A stretch of DNA of 64,000 nt from contig JAUKPH010000018.1 of assembly GCA_030549335.1 (NCBI GenBank), forward strand, positions 8,990,001-9,054,000. The letters run 5' to 3'. Both the position numbers and the translations under genes were made by a program. The notes under the pieces were generated by a model. That model was not told the DNA's origin. It saw only the letters and a program-made list of their open reading frames with translations, and searched no databases. This DNA is from Pontederia crassipes (Eukaryota; Streptophyta; Magnoliopsida; Commelinales; Pontederiaceae). Positions 23,764 to 33,389 of this stretch are shown here, piece by piece. Numbering within the stretch: position 1 is the first letter of the stretch; the number at the start of each line of letters is the position of its first letter.

Positions 23764-25029
23764 TGGCTATGTATTCATTACACTAAAATTTATTATGTTG
23801 AACTAAAATATTTTGAAATGAAGGATTTCTACGTTTATTCATTTCATTTCATTTCATAACACAACATATATTTAAAGTATTAAAATTTTTCGGATATATG
23901 TATTAATAATTAATTTGTGAAAATACAACTTGTATAATCATACATATGTAATCATTATTGGATTCCTCAATCCATCACAAAAGTACAAATTATGAATCTT
24001 TATAATGTCCTTATATGTCTTGTCAGTATATACGTATTTATGTTAGTATAATATTCCATATATATATGTATGCAAATATATATGACGATCAAAGGAGCCA
24101 ATTCTTGTAGTGTTACACATTTTACCCTAATAATTCTCGTAATCTTTTGAATTTATGCAAAGAGAATAGTTGTTGTATCTATTGGTATAAGTGTTACACA
24201 TGTGTTACTAAACATCACAAAATGTGTCATATCATACACTGTCATATTCCATACTTTGTGAAACTCTTTAAACCTCTATGCATGGTACTCAAATTCAAAG
24301 TCTTAAAACCATGTACACTTTGTATACACGTGTATATATGAATCATCATTAATTGGCACGATCTCAGGAATTGGTACAAGTTAAGAATTTTTATGATGTC
24401 TCTAAGTTGCTTGTCAATACCCATATTTTGTCAATACTATTGTCGATATATTTGCATGTCTATGAAAAATAAGTGAACATGCTCATATTCTAATTATGTG
24501 AGCCAGTTTACCTAGTTTTACACATCTAACTCTTATTATTTTCATTGTTTCTTAATATTATATAGAAGAAATAATGACTTGTACGAATTTTTACGTGTAT
24601 TGATAAAGGTGTTGTGCACAATTTAAAGAAAACAATGGGCTACACTAGTTAATAAATGAACATAAAAGATTTTAATTGTTTTCATAACTTTGTTGTGCTC
24701 ACAAAACTTCAGGCATAGCATTAAAATTGAATTTGCTTTGCTAACTTAAATTCAATTTGCTTTACCAACTTTCACCTATAGTTAATATTTTGAATGAACA
24801 ATTTGGAGTTCACTTGAATTTAATAAGAATATAGATGAATAAAATTATCAGTTTTTGCTAGGTACATGTATCAAATAATTCAATGCAAAATAAATATGTA
24901 CAAGAATATATAAACTTCTAAGTGTATATCATTATTGGCTGTCCCTACTTATGACAAAGGTACGAATTATGAATGTTTATAATGACGTTAAATATCTTAT
25001 CGAGTGTATCTTGTTAATGATACTATCAT
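22521..25029. repeat. AT-rich higher-order tandem repeats (copy 1)
   Basis: No gene. Diverged repeats recur with anchor phrases such as GACAAAGGTACAAATTA, TTTATAATGTC and TTGTAGTGTTACAC. The anchor appears near 22558, 22935, 23443, 23976, 24373 and 24952, giving sub-units of roughly 380, 510 and 530-580 bases and a higher-order period of about 1.4-1.5 kb. The same pattern recurs in copy 2 near 50302, 50691, 51208, 51718, 52094 and 52661. Unit limits are by eye. Confidence 0.6.
23698..23763. repeat. AAT trinucleotide microsatellite
   Basis: 22 uninterrupted copies of AAT. The matching place in copy 2 (near 51469) has only about four, so it expanded in copy 1 or shrank in copy 2. Confidence 0.95.
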
Positions 25030-25587
25030 TGTAACAACCACCCAAAAAAATCAAGTTAAACCAAACAGGCCAGCTAGAGAGATAAATCTAATGTTTATCT
25101 CTAATAAAAGATAAAGACTGAATTAGGGGAATAAATTTTATCACATTAATTATGTTAGATTTAAATCAAGAGAGGAGATATAGTTGATAAAACAAATCAA
25201 GTATTAATCTTTCCCTCAACCTCACGAACCCCCCTCTTCCCTCATTTTGGATTTCCCATCTCATTCATGACCGAAGGAGGAATTCTTCCTAGGATCTCCA
25301 AGTGCAAGGGTAGGCAACGTTCTCTTCTTCCCACCTTGTTTCTCTATACCTCCTCACGTCTTCCTCTGCACCCAACGACTTGCAAACCGAGATCGAGAGA
25401 TCGAGAGGGCGAGAAGAGAGAGAACAGAGACGTGATCAATAGGCTTTCATCGGATCGAAGCAAGGATCAATCATGATTAGAGATGGGTGAATTGAAATCA
25501 CCTTGCATGACTTTCGAATAGATTAAGATCCTACTATAGTCGATAATTCAAGAAAACAAGTTATGAAGAAGTTACGAAAGCCCTTAT

Positions 25588-27342
25588 CACTACAAGAAAA
25601 TCGCGATTTTCCGACGGATAATTTCCGACGGTTCTAAATCCGTCGCAATTTGCGACGGATTTTTCGACGGTTCCATTTCCGACGGATTTTTCGACGGTTA
25701 TGACCGTCGGAAATGATTTATATTATTATTCGACGATTAGGAAAGTTGATATTTCCGATGGATTATCCATCCGTCGCAATTTCCTACGACATTTCCGACA
25801 GTTATGACCTTCAAAAATGAAAAAATTAAATTATGTATTTTTCTATATTATTATTAAATTTTGCCGACGGATTTTCCGACGGTCACGACCGTTGGAAACA
25901 AAAAATAAATTATGAAATATATTATATAATTATTAAATTTTTCGACAAATAGGAACATCGATATTTCCGACGGATATCCATCCGTCGCAAAATTCGCCGC
26001 AATTTTCGAAGGTCGTAACCGTCGATAAATGGATAATAATATCATATAAAGAATATATTATTAATATAACTAGCGACGGCACAAACCGTCGGTAATGGTA
26101 ACGATTACCGACGGTTCAAACCGTCGGTAAAATAAAAAAATAAACATTATATATAACTAAATATATTTTCGACGGTCACAACCGTCAATAATTATAAAAA
26201 TATTTAATATTTACGTTTTCGACGACCGAAACCGTCGGTAATTAAAATTTCGTTATCCCGCTTTTTTTTCCTTTTCCCGCTTTCTTTCCACTTTTACCCT
26301 TTATATTCCTCCTCCTCCCTCTTCTCTCTCCCTCCTCTCCTCTCTCTCTCTCCCGGTCACGAGCACCCTCTCCCACGCCGGACGCCGGCGACCCTCTCCT
26401 GCACCGGCGTCCCTCTTCCGCGCCGGACGTCGGTGACCCTCTCCCGCACCGGCAACCCTCTCCCGCGCCAGCGTCTCTCTCTCTCTTTCTCTCTCCGGCC
26501 AGAGGCCGGGCCGGATCTCGCCGTTGGCAGCCGGATCCGGCCGTGGCCGTTTAGATCCGGCCCCCAGCAGCCGATCGGCTGCCAGGAGGCCGGATCCGAC
26601 CTCCAGGCTGCCGGATCCAACCTCCAGCGGTCGGATCGACTGCCGGGCGTTCGGATCCGGCCGCCTGGCGGCGAATCGGCCGCCGGGCATTCGGATCCGG
26701 CCGCCTGACGGCGGATCGACTGCCGGGCGTTCGGATCCGGCCGCCTGGCGGCGGATCGGCCGTCGGGCATTCGGATCCGGCCGCCTGACGGCGGATCCGG
26801 CCTCCAGCGGCCGGATCGGCCGTCGGGCGTTCAGATCCGGCCGCGGGAGGCCGGATTTGGCCGCTGTCGGAGATGGCCGTGGCCGGATCCGGCCGCTAAT
26901 TTTTTTATATTTATAAAAATATTTGTGATGGTTGCGACCACCGAAAGATCGACGGTTGCGATGCCCGTCAAAAGTTTCGACAGTTGCGACCATCGAAAAG
27001 TTGCGACGGTTCGAACCGCCGGCCTTTTCCGACGGTTGCAACCGTTGGAAATTTTGACGGTTCGGACCGCCGGCCTTTTTCGGCGGTTGCAACTGTCGGA
27101 TATTTCGATAGTTCGAACCATCGGGGACTGTTTAGGCGGTTGCAACCGTCGGAAAATTTCGACGGTTCGAACCGTCGATATTTTCGACGAATTTTTTTCA
27201 ACCATCGCAAATCGGTTTGCGATGAGCGTTTTTCCGACGGATCGATTCCGACTAAAAAACCGTAGGTAATTGCGTTACCGATGATTTTCAGGCTGATTAC
27301 CGACGGTCCGGACCGTCGGTAATCAGCGTTTTTCTAGTAGTG
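25588..27342. mobile_element. Non-autonomous CACTA derivative, 1755 bp, inside the solo LTR
   Basis: Left end CACTACAAGAAAA at 25588; right end TTTTTCTAGTAGTG ending at 27342, an imperfect inverted repeat. The flanking triplets are TAT and TGT, one mismatch. Both ends hold dense motifs CGACGGTTGCAACCGTCGG and variants (25605-26245 and 26930-27330), each an inverted pair. The interior has a TATA-like TTTATATTCC near 26300 and a GC-rich block but no transposase sequence. The 263-residue minus frame through it (26301-27092) is repetitive and follows the composition; I do not call it a gene. It shares terminal sequence with the 6.2-kb CACTA element but uses CCGACGG rather than CCCACGG as its main subterminal motif. 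Confidence 0.8.
26641..26800. repeat. 40-bp GC-rich minisatellite with 80-bp higher order
   Basis: Four exact-length 40-bp units follow each other (starting 26641, 26681, 26721, 26761), each built on TTCGGATCCGGCCGCCTG. Units alternate: odd ones have GGGCGTTC and TGGCGGC, even ones have GGGCATTC and TGACGGC, giving an 80-bp period. Diverged units continue on both sides (26500-26640 and 26800-26890). Confidence 0.85.
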
Positions 27343-29829
27343 TGTATTTTGTTTGATCTTTGAATTGCTTGATTGATTTCTTACAGGAAATTGATTGTTA
27401 TTGTTGTTGTTCTGCTTGGATGATTGTTAGGATGTAGAAATTAATTGATGCTGAAGTTTTGCTAGAGATTTAAGAAATTTCGGGTTGAAATTGGCTGGAA
27501 TCCTCCGCCGTCAAAGTTGTGCCACCCTCTCGACATGCCCATGCCACTACCATCACGGTCGTGTCGACCTATCGGCATGACTGTGCCATCGTTCAATCAA
27601 ACCTAAGTAAAAGATCGGTCGGCATCGGTCGATCGAGCCCCCATCCGTCACGGTCATTCCAATCAATTGGCACGCCCATTCCCTGACCGGTCGACCGACT
27701 CCTTTGAACTGGTCGACCGCCCTCACACTCTGTCATGGTCATGCCATCTTGTGGCACGTCCGTGCCATCCCCATGGGTACTCTCCGACCGTGCCTTTTAC
27801 ATCGGCACGGCCGTGTCACTATGTTGTCATGGTCGTGCTAAGCTATAGAGCCCCTTGTTATTCATTCATCCACTTCCTTTTGATTTTGATTCGAATATTG
27901 TATGTTTGCCTTATGGTTAAGCAAGATTATGACTGACGTTAATGTTGTATCCTCACTGAGATCCCTTCCTATTGACTACATGAATCTTTTTATTGATTTC
28001 TCTTCTACCAATCTTATTGCCTCCATTGCATGAAGAATAAAGAACAAGTTCTAAAGTGGTTAATAAGTTAAGATTGAAGATGAATAATGGATTGCCAGTC
28101 CAAGCCAAGTGCCTCAAGATAAGGGTCGCTCCTTTGGTCATAGTTTGATCACCCATTGACCTACACAAGGCTGTATTATTTGCTCGGCATACTCCAAGAA
28201 TCTAAAGTCATCTAAAGTCATCAAGTTTCTAAGCATGATGTAAGAATAGAAAGTATGTATAAGTAAATCAAGCATGAATGTCAAGTCAAGTATCATTATG
28301 ATTCATTTCAGGATTAATAAGCCTACTCTTGATTTCATGTTTATTGCTCATCAAGATCTTATTGCTCATCAAGATTTATTAGTTTTTATTATTTTGATGA
28401 TTCCATGCTAAATCCATGGTCAAGATAAGTTATGTCATCATTCGGATTTCTTTATTCAAATTATGCATTATATACTTATGTGGTTCCCTGCTAGGCTGTA
28501 AAGCTTACGGGAGAACCTCCTCCCCTGTGTCTACAGGATTAGGTCAGTGATGATGTGGAGTCGGTATGCTGCGACGATGCTCGAGTGACTATAAAGTTAT
28601 TTATTTTTCCTTCCGCATTTATGAACCTATGATGTAAACCTTATGAGATTCATTTAGAGATGATGTAGCCATTTTTTTAGACTTCCCCAACTTATGTTAT
28701 TTTTCTTCATTTTATTATTCTTCCATTGACATATTTTCATTCTTAACTGAGATATGGTCAATAAGATGGTCAAAGTCATAACGTTCGTAGCGTCTTCGAA
28801 TTATTCGCTTCGTGGTGTGGGTCGAATTGGGGGCGTTACAATCATATTGTGTATAAGTAAAATAAGTACATCTGCAAATATTCTAATGAAGTGAGCCAAT
28901 TCATTGACTCTTCCATTTATTACCCAAATGATTTCCATGGTTAGTTTGTGCAGACGGATTCCTATGGACACCATTATCTCTAGATGTTGTACACAAGATA
29001 ATGAACATATTAAATATACATTACGAGTTATATCATATATTTATTGGTTTATTCATATAGCATTAAAACTTAATATGATGAATTAAGATGGAACCTTATC
29101 ATTAATATTTTGGAATGAAGGAATTTGGAGTTTATTCATTCGATTTTGTAACACATCACCATTTCATTTCATACACATCATATGGGTTAAATTATGAAAC
29201 TTTTTCATATATATATGTATTAATGAAATAATTCGTTTTGTAAAAAATATAAGCATTTTATTAATACAATTGTTTATATGTGATGACCAAGTAAGTTGAT
29301 TCTTTTACTGTTCCACTTTTTACCCTAGTAATTCACATAATTTTTTATATTTATGTATATTGAATGGTGCCTTCTAGGTTATGGGTAGAGGTGTTGCACA
29401 TAAATTACTGAACATCAAATAATTTATCATATCATGCATTTTTCAGCTTCTATAATTTTTCGAAATTCTTAAAACCTTTATCCATTGTTAGCAAATTCAA
29501 TCTATTGAATTAAATTGTGAAATTTACAACATATATCTTGAAGTGAGGGATTTGTTGACTTTATTTCAGAACAGAGCATTTGGATTGCATTTTAATTAGC
29601 GAAGTTACTGGATAAAGTATCTGCAGGTGCACATGCATCTCATGGTTGACATTACATATGGTAAGGAGTGAGAAACATAATGATCGCTGAGCATACGATG
29701 AAATAATGTTGCATTCACCTGATACTATTAGTTGAACTGAAGCATACTCTTGTTTTGTTCATAACAATGGGGGAAACCATGAGTTATGTTCATAACCATA
29801 TATGTCCATGCATTTAATTCCCTCTATTC

Positions 29830-29836
29830 TATAAAT
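29830..29836 (+). promoter_or_regulatory. TATA box in a module conserved in all three copies (copy A)
   Basis: CATGCATTTAATTCC and TCTATAAATT occur in this order here and in copies B (TATAAAT 43814-43820) and C (53694-53700). CATGCA matches the RY element of plant seed promoters. The module could be a promoter for a transcript leading toward the zinc-finger gene 2.6 kb downstream, or a relict. No transcript evidence. Confidence 0.35.
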
Positions 29837-29995
29837 TCAATACTCTTGTCATAGCATTCCATGTAACTGAAGCATTCATATGAATTCTATAAATTGTCAC
29901 CATTAAAGTATAGATGAAAAAACGATCAAATATATAACAATAGTTGAACTGGATTCTTTAAATATTAATTGTACCTTTATGATTATGATTTACAG

Positions 29996-30082
29996 AAAAG
30001 AAAATGTCTCTCTCCTTCTAACCAAGGAACTTCATTCTTAAGGAATGGAGTGTCAAGAAAAATGATCTTGCAAGGGCCAATG
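29996..30082 (+). other. Possible exon conserved in copies A, B and C
   Basis: After ATTTACAG a block near AAAAGAAAATGTCTCTCTCC (about 86 bases) is almost unchanged at 44004-44090 (B) and 53860-53942 (C), while flanks differ more. In one frame it reads CLSPSNQGTSFLRNGVSRK. It starts at a 3' splice-like AG and ends near GT. It may be an untranslated or coding exon; I do not recognise the protein. Confidence 0.3.
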
Positions 30083-30393
30083 TAAACCTCCAAAAGAAAA
30101 TCTGCGGTTGGAGGGAATTCAACCATGTTAAAAGCCCCAAAGTCTGCATTCAGCAATGCATTTTGAAATAAGAAAAAAACTCTTATGATTAATAGGTTTC
30201 TGCATTAGCGATATGGAAATTTTTTTTTCTTGGAACTATTTTTATTTCATTTTTAATTTTGTTTCATCCTCAGAAAAGACAAAAGAGCAACCTGTGTTTC
30301 AGAAAACAAAAAACTTCAGAAGGAAGAGAACAAAAAACAAATTAATAGGGCATTAAAATATTTTTGGCAGAGGCATTAGTCAAACTTTACGGG

Positions 30394-30823
30394 TGATGGG
30401 AAAAGTCGAGAACAAGGAGAGAAGATCGCAGAGAGATTATAGAAAAATAGAGAAGACACACGAATTTATCCAGGTTCACCCTTGAGATGAGAGTTTCGTC
30501 CTACAAAAAGGTTCCACTATATCGTTTAGGTTTACATCCGTCACACAGATTACATCAGAAATTAGACTATTAATAGCCTCTTCAAACCGAGTTTAAAACT
30601 CAAATAAACAGAGAAAAAACATAATCCGAACCACACGGGCCGGCTAAACAAAAGCCCAAAACCCGTCTAGATTTCACCGTCGGGGGGCGAGGCCCCCCGA
30701 ACCCCCCTTTCGTTCGTACGCCAGCAGCACTGCTAATTGGGTAATATTCAGATTCCCCTAAGCTCATGTGGACGAACCCGGTGTGAGAAACAAGGGGTCC
30801 TGAAGTATTCACCAAGTCTAACA
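30394..30823 (-). repeat. 3' LTR of the deleted copia
   Basis: 430 bp on the minus strand, TGTTAGACTTGG to TTTTCCCATCA, similar to 53972-54446. It is preceded by the purine-rich tract AAGTAGGAGAA (30824-30839 region) that primes plus-strand synthesis. Confidence 0.85.
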
Positions 30824-30829
30824 TTCTCC

Positions 30830-32003
30830 TACTTGGTGGATACTTCACACCAATGAGAGCCTTGTTAGCAACATTATTCTTCAATCCGATAGCAGTAGAG
30901 CACCACTCGAACTTTGCACATGTAACTGCTTTAATCAGAAAATCAGAACTATTCTCTGTTGTATCAATCTTTTCAAGCTGAACCTTTTTCTTTTCCACCT
31001 TTTCCTGAATGAAATGGTATTGGATGTCAAAATGCTTTGTGCGTGAATGAAATACATGATTCTTAGCTAACTGAATAGCACATTGATTATCACATCTCAC
31101 CTCTATGGCACCTTGCTCAAATCCGAGCTACAAGCACAATCGTCGTAGCCATATGGCCTCCTTTGCAGCATGAGTAAGAGCCATATATTCAGCTTCTATA
31201 GAAGAAAGTGCTACCACGCTTTGTCTCTTGCCCATCCAACTTTGTGCAGCCTCAAATAATGTAAAAATATATCCGCTAGTGGACCATCTACTATCAATGT
31301 CTCCACCCCAATCAGCATCTATATGGCCTACAATATCAAGCCTCTTTCCTTTTCCCGCACCTTCAAAGCACAAAGCAAAATCTGAAGTTCCACGAAGGTA
31401 CCTGAAAACTCTCTTGATAGCATTCCAATGTTCCCTGCCTGGGTTAGATATATACTGACTCAAGACTCCCACTGCTTGGGTTATATCTGGACGCGTGCAC
31501 ACCATGGCATACATCAAGCTGCCCACTACACTTGCATATGGCACACAGTCCATCTCTTCGGCTTCTTCATCCGTCTTCGGGCATTGCTCTGCAGAAAGTT
31601 TGATTCCTAGAGACATAGGAGTACCCACTGGCTTGCAGTCCGACATGTTAAATTTTTTCAACACTTCTTTTATGTACTTCTCCTGTCCTAGCCACAACTT
31701 TCGCTTCTGACGATCCCTTCTAATCTGCATACCCAAAATAAAATTCGTTGGCCTCAAGTCTTTCATCTCAAACTTCTTGGCCAACAAATCCTTCACTGAA
31801 TTCACCATCTTCATATTGTTTCCAATCAGCAACATGTCATCCACATACAGTGTAAGAATAACAAACTGATCTCCAACTCTCTTCATATATACACAATATC
31901 TGAATCTGAACGTACAAACTTGAGTTCGAGCATGTACGTATCAAACTTCTGGTATTACACTCTTGGCGACTGCTTCAATCCATACAGAGACTTCTTCAAT
32001 TCG
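30830..32003 (-). pseudogene. Copia RT C-half and RNase H remnant
   Basis: The minus strand reads LKKSLYGLKQS near 32000, then 31886-31128 with VILTLYVDDMLLIGN (the YVDD catalytic box), [68 protein letters not shown], a single TAG stop, and CDNQCAIQLAKN, FHSRTKHFDIQYHFI, SDFLIKAVT to 30830. These are copia RT, connection and RNase H. This copy keeps tryptophans where the copia at 53972 has stops. There is a frameshift around 31900 and no start. Confidence 0.85.
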
Positions 32004-32336
32004 TCGTCGGGGGGCGGGGCCCCTCGAACCCCCCTTTCGTTCGTACGCCAGCAGCACTGCTAATTGGATAATACTCAGATTCTCCTAAACTCACGTGGAC
32101 GAATTCGGTGTGAGAAATAAGGGGTCCTGAAGTATTCACCAGCTCTAACAACGGTCAGTTGTGCACAGCACCTTTTTTTTATCATCTCCATTAATTGATT
32201 GTCAGAGTGATTGACTCTCCAAAATACAAATACGAAATTGGAGATTAATAGTAACCAAAAACAAGAAAGAAAACACAACTATTAACTTTATATATAGGAG
32301 ATAGTACTTGTGGCAAGTGAACCTGTCCTACTCTCC

Positions 32337-32343
32337 TATAAAT
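32337..32343 (+). promoter_or_regulatory. TATA box of zinc-finger gene copy A
   Basis: TATAAAT lies 72 bases before the ATG at 32415, a suitable distance for a plant core promoter. It is intact in copy C (59582-59588) but reads CTCTAAAT in copy B (near 44630), in line with decay of B. Confidence 0.5.
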
Positions 32344-32414
32344 CATTGCCGTAGCTGAAACTTCCCCTTCCTTCCATTGTCACCATCTTGCCATAGCTGA
32401 AATTTTCCATTGCC

Positions 32415-32960
32415 ATGCAGCCATCCCTTCCACTTTCCACGCCCGACGGAGGCCGCCAGGGGCCTTCCAGGCGACCTGACTTGCCCTTCGTGCGAGTTAT
32501 CGGACGGCAAACCCGGGGTGCCGAGTTACCGCCGATCTTCGGGCATCCATGCTTCTTCTGCGAGAGGGAATGTCCTACTATCCAAGATTTCGCAAGGCAC
32601 ATGACCAGCGCTCATCACTCAGAGCTGGAGTTCCACCGCAGGCAGCATGAGTCCTTCATGGAGAGCCTGGGGCTCAGGATTGCACCACCAACTGACCCCG
32701 ATGAGGTGACGTCTGCCCTGAGGCCACTGCCGGAGAACGACCCAGAAACATTTGGAATAATCATGGATCCCCTGACGCACCGAAGAGCTGCTCAGCCTCC
32801 ACCTGTCTACAACTTCGTGGAGATAACTCACCCAGGGCCGGCGACGGCCATGCATGTGCCGCAGCAACCTCTTCCTGTGCATGATGAATCTGCTGCAGAA
32901 CCTTCCGAGGGCACCGTCATTGATCCAATGTTGCATGCGCAGCATGGACAAGGAGCGTAA
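32415..32960 (+). CDS. Small C2H2 zinc-finger protein (copy A, intact)
   Basis: An uninterrupted 181-residue frame from ATGCAGCCATCC. Residues around 45-70 contain one classical finger, CFFCERECPTIQDFARHMTSAHH, with spacing C-x2-C-x12-H-x4-H; it lacks the plant QALGGH motif. The N-terminal 40 residues are Pro/Arg-rich, and the part after the finger (LRPLPENDPETFGII, PPPVYNFVEITHPG) is acidic then proline-rich, without membrane segments. A nuclear DNA- or RNA-binding role is inferred from the finger only. Copies B and C are broken, so this is the likely functional one. Hand comparison of the central part of A with C shows about five synonymous and one replacement change, suggesting past selection on this frame. 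I do not recognise the family. Confidence 0.65.
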   Translation: MQPSLPLSTPDGGRQGPSRRPDLPFVRVIGRQTRGAELPPIFGHPCFFCERECPTIQDFARHMTSAHHSELEFHRRQHESFMESLGLRIAPPTDPDEVTSALRPLPENDPETFGIIMDPLTHRRAAQPPPVYNFVEITHPGPATAMHVPQQPLPVHDESAAEPSEGTVIDPMLHAQHGQGA

Positions 32961-33306
32961 GAGCATGAAGACGCAGACTCCATCAATCCCACCCGCTAGG
33001 TTCCTTCTTCTAGTTCGTCTTCAACCTCGTACTCATTATTGCCGTTGTCGTCATCCTCGTTGTTCTCGCCCTTCCAACCCGTTACCCTTTGGAGTTGTTC
33101 TTCAAGTGTCCCTCTTCCTTTAGATTAAACTCGAAGTCTTTATGTAATGTGGTTTGCATTTTATAATCTTAATAATATCGCATTTTAATGCATTCATCTG
33201 GATATATATATCGCATTTTAATGATTTGTAAACGTGCAATTGCCGATCTCCCTTCTAATTAACTGGAACTCATGAAGCGTGACATCCCCTTTCACCATCG
33301 CGTATT

Positions 33307-33308
<2 letters not shown>
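32961..33308 (+). other. 3' flank of zinc-finger gene A
   Basis: Sequence conserved in copies B and C that includes the probable 3' untranslated part and AT-rich candidate polyadenylation signals (AATAATATCG near 33171). No other gene. Confidence 0.4.

Positions 33309-33374
<66 letters not shown>
33309..33374. repeat. TA dinucleotide microsatellite
   Basis: 33 copies of TA. In copy C the matching place (60562-60573) has only a few TA units and none of the elements that follow here. Confidence 0.95.
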
Positions 33375-33378
<4 letters not shown>

Positions 33379-33389
33379 GGAAAAACTGA

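Larger units (their letters stand above)
25030..28840. mobile_element. Solo LTR (Ty3/gypsy type, TGTAAC...GTTACA) with a nested CACTA element
   Basis: The segment begins TGTAACAACCACCC and ends GGGGGCGTTACA, and is flanked by a perfect 5-bp target duplication ATCAT (25025-25029 and 28841-28845). Copy 2 has the empty site at 52735-52739. Removing the nested 1755-bp CACTA leaves about 2056 bp with no gag, pol, primer-binding site or internal LTR boundary, which fits a solo LTR produced by recombination between two LTRs. The TGTAAC...GTTACA ends are those of long chromovirus (Tekay/Del-like) LTRs; the lineage is a guess from the ends only. 27500-27850 contains short CATGCC/CACGGTCGTG motifs and no gene. 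Confidence 0.75.
28841..30393. other. AT-rich flank of zinc-finger copy A
   Basis: Non-coding sequence matching 52740-53966 plus 59152-59398 of copy C. It contains the empty site of the copia insertion of copy C (AAAAG at 30130-30134), a conserved TATA module and a possible exon (listed separately). Confidence 0.65.
30394..32150 (-). mobile_element. Internally deleted Ty1/copia element (same family as 53972-59146)
   Basis: Minus-oriented element with ends TGTTAGAG...CCCATCA, flanked by ACGGG (30389-30393) and ACGGT (32151-32155), a near-perfect 5-bp duplication; the empty site is at 59394-59398 in copy C. It has a complete 3' LTR (30394-30823) but only the first 147 bp of the 5' LTR (32004-32150), which jumps directly into the middle of RT near 32003. 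The rest of the 5' LTR, primer site, gag, protease, integrase and first half of RT are gone. Because both outer ends and the duplication are kept, the deletion happened after insertion or the element arrived already deleted. Confidence 0.85.

Noticed and set aside
22521-25029. CRISPR-like or phage-like array
   Set aside because: Repeats are long, diverged and AT-rich in a plant nuclear context; no spacers or Cas genes.
26301-27092. 263-residue open frame on the minus strand
   Set aside because: It is built from the 40-bp minisatellite and CGACGG repeats; the opposite strand is equally open.
32619-32966. 115-residue minus-strand frame opposite the zinc-finger gene
   Set aside because: It is the antisense shadow of a GC-rich coding frame; differences among copies are silent in the plus-strand frame, not in this one.
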